NCBI RefSeq assembly: GCF_023653455.1
Contig: NZ_JAKEDR010000202.1
Span: forward strand, 1 to 5,358
Length of the DNA: 5,358 nt
Direction of reading: 5' to 3'
DNA from: Paraclostridium ghonii
GTDB taxonomy: Bacteria > Bacillota > Clostridia > Peptostreptococcales > Peptostreptococcaceae
Part shown: positions 1-5,358 of the stretch, one piece after another
Position numbering within the stretch: the first letter of the stretch is position 1
Layout: each line of letters opens with the position of its first letter
Made by a program: the position numbers and the translations under genes
Notes under the pieces: model-generated
What the model was told of the DNA's origin: nothing
The model's input: the letters and a program-made list of their open reading frames with translations, nothing else
Databases searched by the model: none

Positions 1-180
1 ATTAAATATTTATATACTTATATTTTATCTAATCTAAAGATCAAAATCTCCACATCAATTCTTTAATTCCTATACTGTGTATATTCTTGTTATTAATAAA
101 GCTATCCTTTACTCAATAAAATTATAAAATCCCCCTTATTATGAGGTAAAGCTTTTATTTACGTTACAATAACTTATAAA

Positions 181-684
181 CTACACTAATGATTCTTTAA
201 ATATAAATTTATTTTCCTCAGTGATATTATTAACTCGAAATCCTACAAGTGATTTATTATCATCTAAATAAAAATCAACATTATCATTTCGTAAACAATC
301 CTTAATTTTATTTTCTGCAAAAACTATACTTATACTTTTACTTTCTATATATACTTTTAATATCCCTTTTTCATCGATATATATTTCATTGTTAATATTT
401 TCTAGTTCTAATACGGGGATTCCTTTAAGCATATTAAAATTGTTATTAGAATGGTTGTCTACTTCATATACATTTTTACATATAGATAATGTTATAGAGC
501 GTATATCTTTCTTATATTGTCCTATTCCAATTTCTATTAATGACTCTCTAAAATCTCCTGTTCTCCAGTATATAGTTGGTTCTTTTGTGATATTCCACAC
601 TCCGAATTCTATATTTATTGGTGTGTATATATCGAATTCAATATATTCTTCTTTAGTTGATTCACTCTTAAATACTTTTAACAT
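181..684 (-). CDS. Putative immunity protein of the upstream HINT polymorphic toxin
   Basis: I do not recognise the family. The protein has 167 residues from the chosen start, is acidic (about 28 Asp/Glu against 22 Lys/Arg), and has no signal peptide or membrane segment, so it should be cytosolic. Its alternating hydrophobic/polar stretches suggest a mostly beta fold. The role is inferred from position: it follows the toxin gene on the same strand after 24 bases, where polymorphic-toxin immunity genes normally sit, and would bind and block the toxin's C-terminal domain. Start choice: the site AAGGCGG (one mismatch to AAGGAGG) ends 9 bases before the ATG at 684 but directly abuts the in-frame ATG at 693, so 684 is preferred; using 693 would add only MYK. 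The gene has ordinary low G+C, unlike the toxin tail. Confidence is high that it is a gene, moderate for its role. Confidence 0.72.
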   Translation of the reverse strand: MLKVFKSESTKEEYIEFDIYTPINIEFGVWNITKEPTIYWRTGDFRESLIEIGIGQYKKDIRSITLSICKNVYEVDNHSNNNFNMLKGIPVLELENINNEIYIDEKGILKVYIESKSISIVFAENKIKDCLRNDNVDFYLDDNKSLVGFRVNNITEENKFIFKESLV

Positions 685-693
685 CTTATACAT

Positions 694-700
694 CCGCCTT
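694..700 (-). promoter_or_regulatory. Ribosome binding site deciding the immunity-gene start
   Basis: On the minus strand this reads AAGGCGG, one mismatch from AAGGAGG. It lies 0 bases from the ATG at 693 and 9 bases from the ATG at 684, so translation should start at 684. It sits in the gap after the toxin stop codon (TAA, 711-709), so the immunity protein has its own initiation signal on the shared message. Confidence 0.6.
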
Positions 701-708
701 TCATTTGA

Positions 709-2292
709 TTATGGTCTGTAAACAGCATGCTTTATTACCGGTAATAATCCATTGCCTCTTGGTTTACTAAAAATCAATTCCCAATTTCCTACATTGATAA
801 TCTCATCATATTTAACGCCTTGTTTAGCTACACCTGAAACTGAGTTTTGAAAACTCAAAAGTATAGTTTGACTATTTATAGGCATCCCATGTGATATAGG
901 GTTTCTTGTTATATATTCAACCATATGCTTTGTCCCGTTCGGGTGTACCCAAAACGTTTCCCCACCCGCTGTTAACTCGAATGATTTTGGTATCTTAGTT
1001 CCATCATACATAGGTTGAGTAATTTTTATATTATCCCATACTGCCCTAACATCAGCTACCTTACAATTTTTCTTAAGTAATGTATTATGTGTTAAAACTT
1101 CATTTTCTCCGGCAAAGTAATTATGATTATCTTCTACTGTCAAGTTATATGTATTAATTGGGTATTCTCTATATCTATATTCTACTCCAATTATCTTCTC
1201 ATAACTTCTATTAGCTAGTTCTATATAATCATTTTCTTTTATCTCTAATGCTGGTGTCCACCACTTATCTTTTATCATAAATAAGTGCCCTGTTGTGCCT
1301 TCTATTATACTATTTTTTGTCTTTATTATACAACTTTCATAGGTACTATTTTTATGAATCTCTTTAACTTTCTTATACTCTGTTATACCTAATTCTTCAT
1401 TCTTACTTAATACTAAATCTCCTACTTTTATTTCTTTTATAACTTTTAAGCCATCTATAGTTTTTACTAAAGTATCTCCTACTAGACAACCATTATTTAT
1501 GCATACTTGTATATCCTTTGATAATTCATCAGTTACCGTATTTAATGGAACTTCACCTTTATTTTTTATCCATACAACATAATCATTTTTACCTAAATCT
1601 AATGTTGCTTCTAATACTTTTTTAAATTCTTTCTCTCCTTTTGATATTATTTCTAATGTTTCTTTTTTAGCTAATTTAACTAGTTTTTTATCACAAACTT
1701 TAGCTGTTGCTTTTCCTATATCTACAACTTTATCTCCTAGCTTTAATAAATCTGATGCCTTATCCATATATTTTAAGCCTTTTACAGAATCTCCTATGAA
1801 TGGAATCATTGCTACAAAACTTATTGTTGCTCCTGGTATATCGCCTCTTGCTAGTGATATTACTCCATTTATTCCATCACATATATCTCCTACCAATGGA
1901 ACAAGTCCTATTACATCAAGTCCTACTTGAACTTTATTTAAAAATACATCTAATTCATTTGTTATTTCTATATTATTTTCTTTTGAATATTTATCTACAT
2001 CTTGTTTAAACTTATTAGCTAAATTTTCATCTACTTCTTTTACTTTTGTTGAAAATGCATTTATATTTTCTATAAGGATTTGTGTATCTTCTATATCTTT
2101 TGATACTTGTCTTTCTCTATACTCTAACTCTCTTAATATTTCGCCTTTACTGTGATAATAATTTTCTAAATCGTGTAGTTCATTTAATGCATTTTTTATT
2201 TGTATTTTTTCATTTTCTAAATTAATTACTATATTCTTAAGATTATTTATTATGTTGTTTGTATTTCCATAATCTATTTGTATTCTCCTCAT
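709..2292 (-). CDS. Polymorphic toxin with LXG/WXG-like N-terminus, pre-toxin segment, HINT domain and unassigned C-terminal toxin domain
   Basis: The protein has 527 residues. Residues 1-115 are charged and helical, with heptad-like stretches at about 15-100 and no signal peptide, as in LXG/WXG type VII secretion substrates. Residues about 123-185 form a hydrophobic, Gly/Pro-rich pre-toxin segment (LVPLVGD at 130-136, repeated as AMIPFIGD at 161-168). Residues 269-403 are a HINT domain: nucleophile Cys269 in GCLVGDTLVKT, block B TTGH at 333-336, and the closing LTHN at 400-403. HINT domains in this setting cut themselves to free the tail. The tail, 404-527, is the likely toxic module; its WVHPNGTKHM (448-457), WELIF (504-508) and KHAVYRP end recall tails I have seen on other polymorphic toxins, but I cannot name its activity. 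The ATG at 2292 follows GGGGAG at 10 bases. No secretion or chaperone gene is in the window. Architecture is sure, the export route inferred. Confidence 0.85.
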   Translation of the reverse strand: MRRIQIDYGNTNNIINNLKNIVINLENEKIQIKNALNELHDLENYYHSKGEILRELEYRERQVSKDIEDTQILIENINAFSTKVKEVDENLANKFKQDVDKYSKENNIEITNELDVFLNKVQVGLDVIGLVPLVGDICDGINGVISLARGDIPGATISFVAMIPFIGDSVKGLKYMDKASDLLKLGDKVVDIGKATAKVCDKKLVKLAKKETLEIISKGEKEFKKVLEATLDLGKNDYVVWIKNKGEVPLNTVTDELSKDIQVCINNGCLVGDTLVKTIDGLKVIKEIKVGDLVLSKNEELGITEYKKVKEIHKNSTYESCIIKTKNSIIEGTTGHLFMIKDKWWTPALEIKENDYIELANRSYEKIIGVEYRYREYPINTYNLTVEDNHNYFAGENEVLTHNTLLKKNCKVADVRAVWDNIKITQPMYDGTKIPKSFELTAGGETFWVHPNGTKHMVEYITRNPISHGMPINSQTILLSFQNSVSGVAKQGVKYDEIINVGNWELIFSKPRGNGLLPVIKHAVYRP

Positions 2293-2352
2293 AAGTTGTT
2301 TTCTCCCCTATAGATTATCTCCATTTACTTTAAATATTTATATATCTACAAT

Positions 2353-2382
2353 ATTATATATTATTTTGTCTAATTTTGTAAA
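2353..2382 (-). promoter_or_regulatory. Probable sigma-A promoter of the toxin-immunity operon
   Basis: On the minus strand TTTACA (2382-2377, five of six to TTGACA) is followed after 18 bases by a perfect TATAAT (2358-2353). Transcription would begin near 2346 and give a leader of about 54 bases ending in the GGGGAG ribosome site at 2308-2303. It lies downstream of the long hairpin at 2465-2540, so the toxin operon would be independent of the gene before it. The surrounding DNA is very AT-rich, so chance matches are possible. Confidence 0.5.
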
Positions 2383-2451
2383 TTATTACATTTTTTTGAA
2401 GTTATTCATTCTTTAAAACGTAATTAATTTTAAAGTGTTTTATTTATAGTT

Positions 2452-2540
2452 ACACAACACAAAAGGGAGTGAGAACATATTTTAGCTACATTTCAAGCAT
2501 CTTTTCAGCTTGTGTAGCAAAATATGCTCTCACTCCTCCC
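2452..2540 (-). terminator. Long hairpin, probable terminator of the DUF523 gene
   Basis: An imperfect inverted repeat pairs 2466-2490 with 2513-2536, with one bulged A (2484) and one non-Watson-Crick position (2475 against 2527). An inner CAAGC/GCTTG stem (2494-2498 with 2508-2512) is separated from it by a 3-base TTT bulge and closes a 9-base loop. Read on the minus strand, the odd position is a G-U wobble, whereas on the plus strand it is an A-C mismatch; the minus strand also continues into TTTTGTGTTGTG. Both points favour transcription from the DUF523 gene, whose stop is about 85 bases upstream. The roughly 29-bp stem is longer than a typical terminator, so a mobile repeat or a structured RNA is an alternative. 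The rest of the gene-free stretch 2293-2624 holds only the toxin promoter and leader. Confidence 0.5.
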
Positions 2541-2624
2541 TATATCACGATCAATTACTAAGTTATCGTTTATGAATAATATTTTACTCATTTATACTAA
2601 CTTACCTACATGATTAAACTATAT

Positions 2625-3158
2625 TTAAATTTCACTTATATCTAGTCCTCTACTTTCATCTAATCCTATAATTGGTATTTTTAAATTATTTTCACATAAT
2701 AAATTTTCTAATTCTTCAATAAAAATGCCTTTTTCATTTACCATTTTTATATCATTTATTTTTTCTAGTAAATTATTGCATCCACTAAGTTCTCCATACC
2801 ACTTATCAGAACTACAAGTTTTATTATATCCACAACTAGGGCTTCCATCTATAGCTATAATAGCTTTTATTTTATAATCATTCTTTATATAGTTTTCAAA
2901 TTGTTTTATATACGGTTCTATCATAATTTTACACTGATTTCTATAAAACAAATTATCAAATTGTTCTTTTACATGACCCCATCTTTTTATTCCATACATA
3001 ATCATTTCTGGACAAGGTAATTGAATTATACCGTATCCTTCATTTAAAAATTTTAATGCAATATTATGAGATCCTTTTTCGTTAGATAATCCCTCAACCT
3101 TAGAGTTACAGTTTAGTATACAGTGACTTAAAACTACTATTTCCCTTTTTCTTTCCAT
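2625..3158 (-). CDS. DUF523 / TudS-related putative desulfidase
   Basis: This 177-residue cytosolic protein has the DUF523 signatures: SHCILNC near the N-terminus (Cys13, Cys17), LPCPE (Cys49, Glu51) and DGSPSCG (104-110, Cys109). Thiouracil desulfidase TudS belongs to this family and removes sulfur from thiouracil with an Fe-S cluster held by three cysteines; here Cys49, Cys109 and Cys13 or Cys17 are the obvious ligands. Additional Cys115 and Cys127 follow. It resembles the subgroup I remember as CD3072-type 'TudS-related putative desulfidase'. The substrate is unknown. Start: ATG at 3158 with AAGGAG (3170-3165) 6 bases upstream. It is transcribed divergently from an ECF S-component gene, a pairing also remembered from C. 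difficile (CD3072/CD3073), which suggests that the imported compound is the thiolated substrate. Family assignment is strong; the enzymatic role is inferred. Confidence 0.8.
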   Translation of the reverse strand: MERKREIVVLSHCILNCNSKVEGLSNEKGSHNIALKFLNEGYGIIQLPCPEMIMYGIKRWGHVKEQFDNLFYRNQCKIMIEPYIKQFENYIKNDYKIKAIIAIDGSPSCGYNKTCSSDKWYGELSGCNNLLEKINDIKMVNEKGIFIEELENLLCENNLKIPIIGLDESRGLDISEI

Positions 3159-3215
3159 AGAATTCTCCTTAATTTTATTAATATTTTTATCTTATCATAG
3201 TGAACATTTTGCAGG

Positions 3216-3252
3216 TTATAGTTTTTTGCTATTTTAAACAATTAAACTATAA
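3216..3252. repeat. Perfect 9-bp inverted repeat between the divergent genes, candidate operator
   Basis: TTATAGTTT (3216-3224) and AAACTATAA (3244-3252) are exact reverse complements separated by 19 bases, with half-site centres 28 bp apart. The pair lies between the starts of the DUF523 gene (3158) and the S-component gene (3335), where a regulator could control both. No regulator gene is present nearby and the region is AT-rich, so the functional reading is tentative. Confidence 0.35.
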
Positions 3253-3334
3253 ATATTTTCTATTTCAATTATTATTAATTTTGTATTAATATTGATTATA
3301 TACTAATAATTTAACTTCGGAGGAACTTGCAATC

Positions 3335-3901
3335 ATGAATACAAAGAAAATAACATTTAGTGCAATGTGTATATTAGTAAATATAGTATTTGGTATGTTT
3401 GTTGATATGCTAAATATCCCATTTCTATTTTTAGATACTGTTGGAACAGTCCTTGGTGCGGTTGTTTTAGGTCCACTTTGGGGCGCACTTATAGGTGGTG
3501 GAACAAACTTAGTTCTTGGTGTAATATCAGACCCTACGAATATACCATTTGCTTTGGTTAATATAGCTCTAGGTGTTATAGTTGGGTTTATAGCAAAGAA
3601 AAAATCATTTGGTTACAAAGAGGCTATACTTACAGGCTTATTATTAGCTGTAGTTTGCCCGTTAATTGGAACACCTATATCAATACTATTATTTGGTGGA
3701 TTAAGCGGAAGTGGTGCAGATTTGCTAGTTGGATTTTTAATGCAGTCTGGTCAACAAATTTTCACAGCTGCTTTTATACCTAGAATTATTAGTAATATAG
3801 TAGATAAACCTTTATCTTGTATTTTAGTGGTTTATTTCTTAAGTAAAATGCCAAAAAACTTTATATCTCAGTTTTCTAAACAGACTTATAAAGTTTCATA
3901 A
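3335..3901 (+). CDS. ECF transporter S component (CD3073-like), substrate unknown
   Basis: This 188-residue, very hydrophobic protein has about five to six membrane helices (roughly 8-30, 36-64, 70-88, 96-120, 128-150 and 155-170). S components bind the substrate within the membrane and dock on a shared energising module of EcfT and two ATPases, none of which is in this window, as in group II systems with genes elsewhere. Typical family features are LDTVGTVLGAVVLGP (33-47), the Gly-rich WGALIGGGTNL (49-59) and FALVNIALGVIVG (72-84). It resembles what I recall as the C. difficile CD3073-type S component, which neighbours a TudS-like desulfidase. Start: ATG with GGAGG (3319-3323) 11 bases upstream. 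I see no riboswitch in its short leader. A thiolated nucleobase, vitamin or related compound is a reasonable but unproven substrate. Confidence 0.82.
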   Translation: MNTKKITFSAMCILVNIVFGMFVDMLNIPFLFLDTVGTVLGAVVLGPLWGALIGGGTNLVLGVISDPTNIPFALVNIALGVIVGFIAKKKSFGYKEAILTGLLLAVVCPLIGTPISILLFGGLSGSGADLLVGFLMQSGQQIFTAAFIPRIISNIVDKPLSCILVVYFLSKMPKNFISQFSKQTYKVS

Positions 3902-3930
3902 TATAACCTTTTTAAAGCACTCTTTTAAAG

Positions 3931-3972
3931 AAGCTGTATAGAATTTTTCTATACAGCTTTGCTTTGTCTTTT
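3931..3972. terminator. Bidirectional terminator between S-component and VanZ genes
   Basis: A perfect 13-bp stem (3931-3943 with 3947-3959) closes a 3-base loop. On the plus strand it is followed by a T-rich tail (TGCTTTGTCTTTT), ending the S-component message about 30 bases after its stop. On the minus strand the stem contains the last codons and TAG stop of the VanZ gene, and the tail is less T-rich (CTTTAAAAG). Confidence 0.75.
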
Positions 3973-4476
3973 AAATACAAAGTTAAAGAATCCTCGAATT
4001 CCTTTAAATACAATAACTATAGCAAATAGTATTAAAATACCTGTAAGCGCTCCTGAGGCATCTATAAGCACATCTTTCATACTCCCAACTCTTCCATCTA
4101 CAGCTAGCTGTCTCATTTCATCGTAATAAGCATATGAAATACTTGCTATCATAGCTACAATACTAGATATGTATATCCTTTTAGTGAGTACATATACAAA
4201 TAAGCTTATAGAAAATCCTATAGCTGCATATATACTAAAATGAGCCATTTTTCTAACTACGTATCCTTTATCTCCATATTGCTTAAGTTCATTGAAAACT
4301 TTTTCTTTTACGCTTATTATCTTATTATTTTTTAAAGTTATTTCTGATCTTATATTGTCAATTACATTAACTGCACTATCCGATTGGTGTTTTGACATAT
4401 CTCCTTCTTGACTTGAAAAATAGTACATAGTTCCCATAGTCAAAACTACTAGTAGTAAACATAATAGCTTTTTCAC
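3949..4476 (-). CDS. VanZ-family membrane protein
   Basis: The product has 175 residues from the chosen GTG. Helix 1 (about 2-20) leads into SSQEG (21-25); helices at about 80-97, 100-117 and 141-159 follow, ending in a basic tail. VanZ-family marks are RKMAHF (75-80), YDEMRQ (118-123) and DGRVGSMKDVLIDASG (127-142). The family is named after VanZ of the vancomycin/teicoplanin cluster, but most members, including this one outside any van cluster, have no established function. Start: GTG at 4476 is preceded by AGGTGAT at 6 bases; an in-frame GTG at 4509 would place 11 charged residues before the helix and lacks a good site. It lies downstream of the channel gene on the same strand, with a weak hairpin and its own possible promoter between. 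It converges on the S-component gene. Resistance should not be inferred from the family name. Confidence 0.85.
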   Translation of the reverse strand: MKKLLCLLLVVLTMGTMYYFSSQEGDMSKHQSDSAVNVIDNIRSEITLKNNKIISVKEKVFNELKQYGDKGYVVRKMAHFSIYAAIGFSISLFVYVLTKRIYISSIVAMIASISYAYYDEMRQLAVDGRVGSMKDVLIDASGALTGILILFAIVIVFKGIRGFFNFVFKRQSKAV

Positions 4477-4482
4477 ACTATC

Positions 4483-4491
4483 ATCACCTTT
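4483..4491 (-). promoter_or_regulatory. Ribosome binding site deciding the VanZ GTG start
   Basis: The minus strand reads AAAGGTGAT; its AGGTGAT part matches seven consecutive bases complementary to the 16S rRNA end and stops 6 bases before the GTG at 4476. This favours 4476 over the in-frame GTG codons at 4509 and 4503. Confidence 0.65.
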
Positions 4492-4562
4492 CCTTCTCAA
4501 CACAAGCACAAATATAACATATACTTATAATTTTGTGATAAATCATTTTTATATAAGTCAAT

Positions 4563-4590
4563 ATTATACTACAAATTTTAAAATAGTAAA
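4563..4590 (-). promoter_or_regulatory. Possible promoter of the VanZ gene
   Basis: On the minus strand TTTACT (4590-4585, four of six to TTGACA) is followed after 16 bases by TATAAT (4568-4563). It would start transcription near 4556, leaving a leader of about 80 bases. In such AT-rich DNA a match of this quality can arise by chance. Confidence 0.35.
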
Positions 4591-4606
4591 TGAATTTTAT
4601 TTGAAG

Positions 4607-4644
4607 AATAAAATAGTAGCCTTTTTCAAGACAGCTATTTTATT
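4607..4644 (-). terminator. Weak terminator-like hairpin after the channel gene
   Basis: AATAAAATAG (4607-4616) and CTATTTTATT (4635-4644) form a perfect 10-bp but AT-rich stem with an 18-base loop, starting 6 bases after the channel stop codon on the minus strand. The sequence after it (CTTCAAATAAAATTC) is not a good U-tract, so termination may be partial and the VanZ gene may receive read-through. Confidence 0.35.
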
Positions 4645-4650
4645 ATACTT

Positions 4651-5358
4651 TTACCTATTTATTTTTCTTGCAAGTGTCGCTGTCCAAATCCCAACCATAG
4701 TTACGCCTAGAAACATCTCTATTCCTGATAAAAATATACTATATCCAAACGGAGTTATATCTCCATATCCTACAGTTGTAAATGTTACTATACTAAAATG
4801 AAATGCTCTTACAAAATCATCTATCATTACATTTGTAGGCTTTTCTGTAAAAAATAGCTCTTTGTATGATATTATTTCACTTCCAATTTTAAGTCCAAAG
4901 ATAAGATATAGTATTGTAAATATAAATATAATCTCTAAAGATGTTATAAGTGCATAGGTAGGTCTTTCTCCATATCCACATATTAACCAAAATACCTTTG
5001 ATTTAAATCTATTTATCCCTTTTAAGGTTTTTCTTTGTATATTTCTATACATATATAAGTATTCACCATATTTAGCTAGTAAATTATTTTCTTGAAATTT
5101 ATAGGCTATAGCTCTATAAAATTTATAACAACTTTCATAACTTTCATTGTTTAATTCATCAAAAAAAGTATCTTCGTTAAATTTAGTTACTAAGCTATCA
5201 TCAAATTCTAAATTATGTATATAGGACTCTGTTAATTTAAATGCTTTTAAATCACAATCTTTAATTGTTATATAATCTATATGACAATTTATAAAAATAC
5301 CTTTTTTTAAGTTGCTACATTCAATCACTATGTTATTTAATTTAGTATATTTTAATAT
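4651..5358 (-). CDS. Two-helix potassium channel with pentapeptide-like N-terminus, 5' end outside the window
   Basis: Numbering is from the GTG at 5328. The frame stays open past it to the window edge (…KLNNI before the GTG) and that GTG has no ribosome site, so the true start is off the right edge. Residues up to about 45 have a five-residue periodicity (CSNL, NCHI, DCDL, KAFKL) like a pentapeptide-repeat coil. Residues 66-110 are a charged helical linker (YKFYRAIAYKF, YRNIQRKTLK), then GYGERP at 118-123. Helix 1 spans about 124-146, the pore helix about 171-184, the filter TTVGYGD 184-190, and helix 2 about 195-219, ending shortly after in LARKINR. TVGYGD is the potassium selectivity filter, so a tetrameric inner-membrane K+ channel is expected. 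There is no C-terminal RCK domain; any gating input would come from the N-terminal domain. The fold is sure, ion choice likely, gating unknown. Confidence 0.87.
   Translation of the reverse strand: MLKYTKLNNIVIECSNLKKGIFINCHIDYITIKDCDLKAFKLTESYIHNLEFDDSLVTKFNEDTFFDELNNESYESCYKFYRAIAYKFQENNLLAKYGEYLYMYRNIQRKTLKGINRFKSKVFWLICGYGERPTYALITSLEIIFIFTILYLIFGLKIGSEIISYKELFFTEKPTNVMIDDFVRAFHFSIVTFTTVGYGDITPFGYSIFLSGIEMFLGVTMVGIWTATLARKINR

Noticed and set aside
1..180. Terminator or further gene downstream of the immunity gene.
   Set aside because: Only short weak stems are seen (for example TAAAG/CTTTA at 97-101 and 107-111) without a U-tract, and no open frame with a start and ribosome site.
389..721. 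Plus-strand open frame of 110 codons opposite the immunity gene.
   Set aside because: It is antisense to a better supported gene, has no convincing ribosome site, and its composition reflects the opposite strand.
1800..2009. Plus-strand Leu-rich frame of 69 codons.
   Set aside because: It is the antisense of the toxin's hydrophobic segment; its Leu richness is a by-product of that.
2505..2591. Minus-strand 28-codon frame (ATG at 2591, TGA at 2507-2505) running into the long hairpin.
   Set aside because: It has only a weak, distant AGGT before the ATG and its last third is the hairpin stem; no recognisable peptide. Chance frame is the simpler reading.
3281..3310. Promoter for the S-component gene (TTGTAT 3281-3286 with TAATAA 3304-3309, 17 bases apart; or TATACT at 3299-3304).
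   Set aside because: The first would start transcription almost at the ribosome site, and TATACT lacks a good -35 partner, so neither is firm enough to annotate.
3949..4509. Longer VanZ protein from the GTG at 4509.
   Set aside because: The extra 11 residues are charged and contain the ribosome site of the 4476 start, so the shorter form is preferred.
4535..4801. Plus-strand frame of 88 codons over the 3' end of the channel gene.
   Set aside because: Most of it is antisense to the conserved pore region, so it is a shadow.

Overview
The window is strongly AT-rich. It has AGGAGG-type ribosome sites, GTG starts and short intrinsic terminators, which suggests a low-GC Firmicute of the class Clostridia. 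The pairing of a TudS-related DUF523 protein with an ECF S component recalls the Clostridioides difficile gene pair CD3072/CD3073, so a Peptostreptococcaceae-type clostridium is my best guess. This is an inference from remembered families; no search was run.

Region 1 (about 1-2460, minus strand) is a polymorphic-toxin cassette. A 527-residue protein carries, in order, a helical LXG/WXG-like N-terminus, a hydrophobic glycine-rich pre-toxin segment, a self-cleaving HINT domain and a 124-residue C-terminal domain that I cannot assign to a named family. A small acidic protein follows 24 bases downstream and is most likely the immunity protein. The promoter lies in the 332-base gene-free stretch 2293-2624. 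That stretch also holds one very long imperfect hairpin, the probable terminator of the next gene upstream. The C-terminal toxin module is clearly richer in G+C than the rest of its own gene, as expected for a swapped-in module. Bases 1-180 hold no gene and no convincing terminator.

Region 2 (2625-3901) is a divergent pair: a TudS-like putative desulfidase (minus) and a membrane S component of an ECF vitamin/nucleobase-type importer (plus). Between them lies a perfect 9-bp inverted repeat that could serve as a shared operator. Together they suggest uptake of a thiolated small molecule followed by sulfur removal.

Region 3 (3931-5358, minus strand) has a VanZ-family membrane protein that converges on the S-component gene. 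The two share a bidirectional terminator, and the VanZ stop codon lies inside its hairpin. Upstream is a two-helix potassium-channel protein with a TVGYGD filter and a pentapeptide-like N-terminus; its reading frame stays open to the right edge, so its start is missing.
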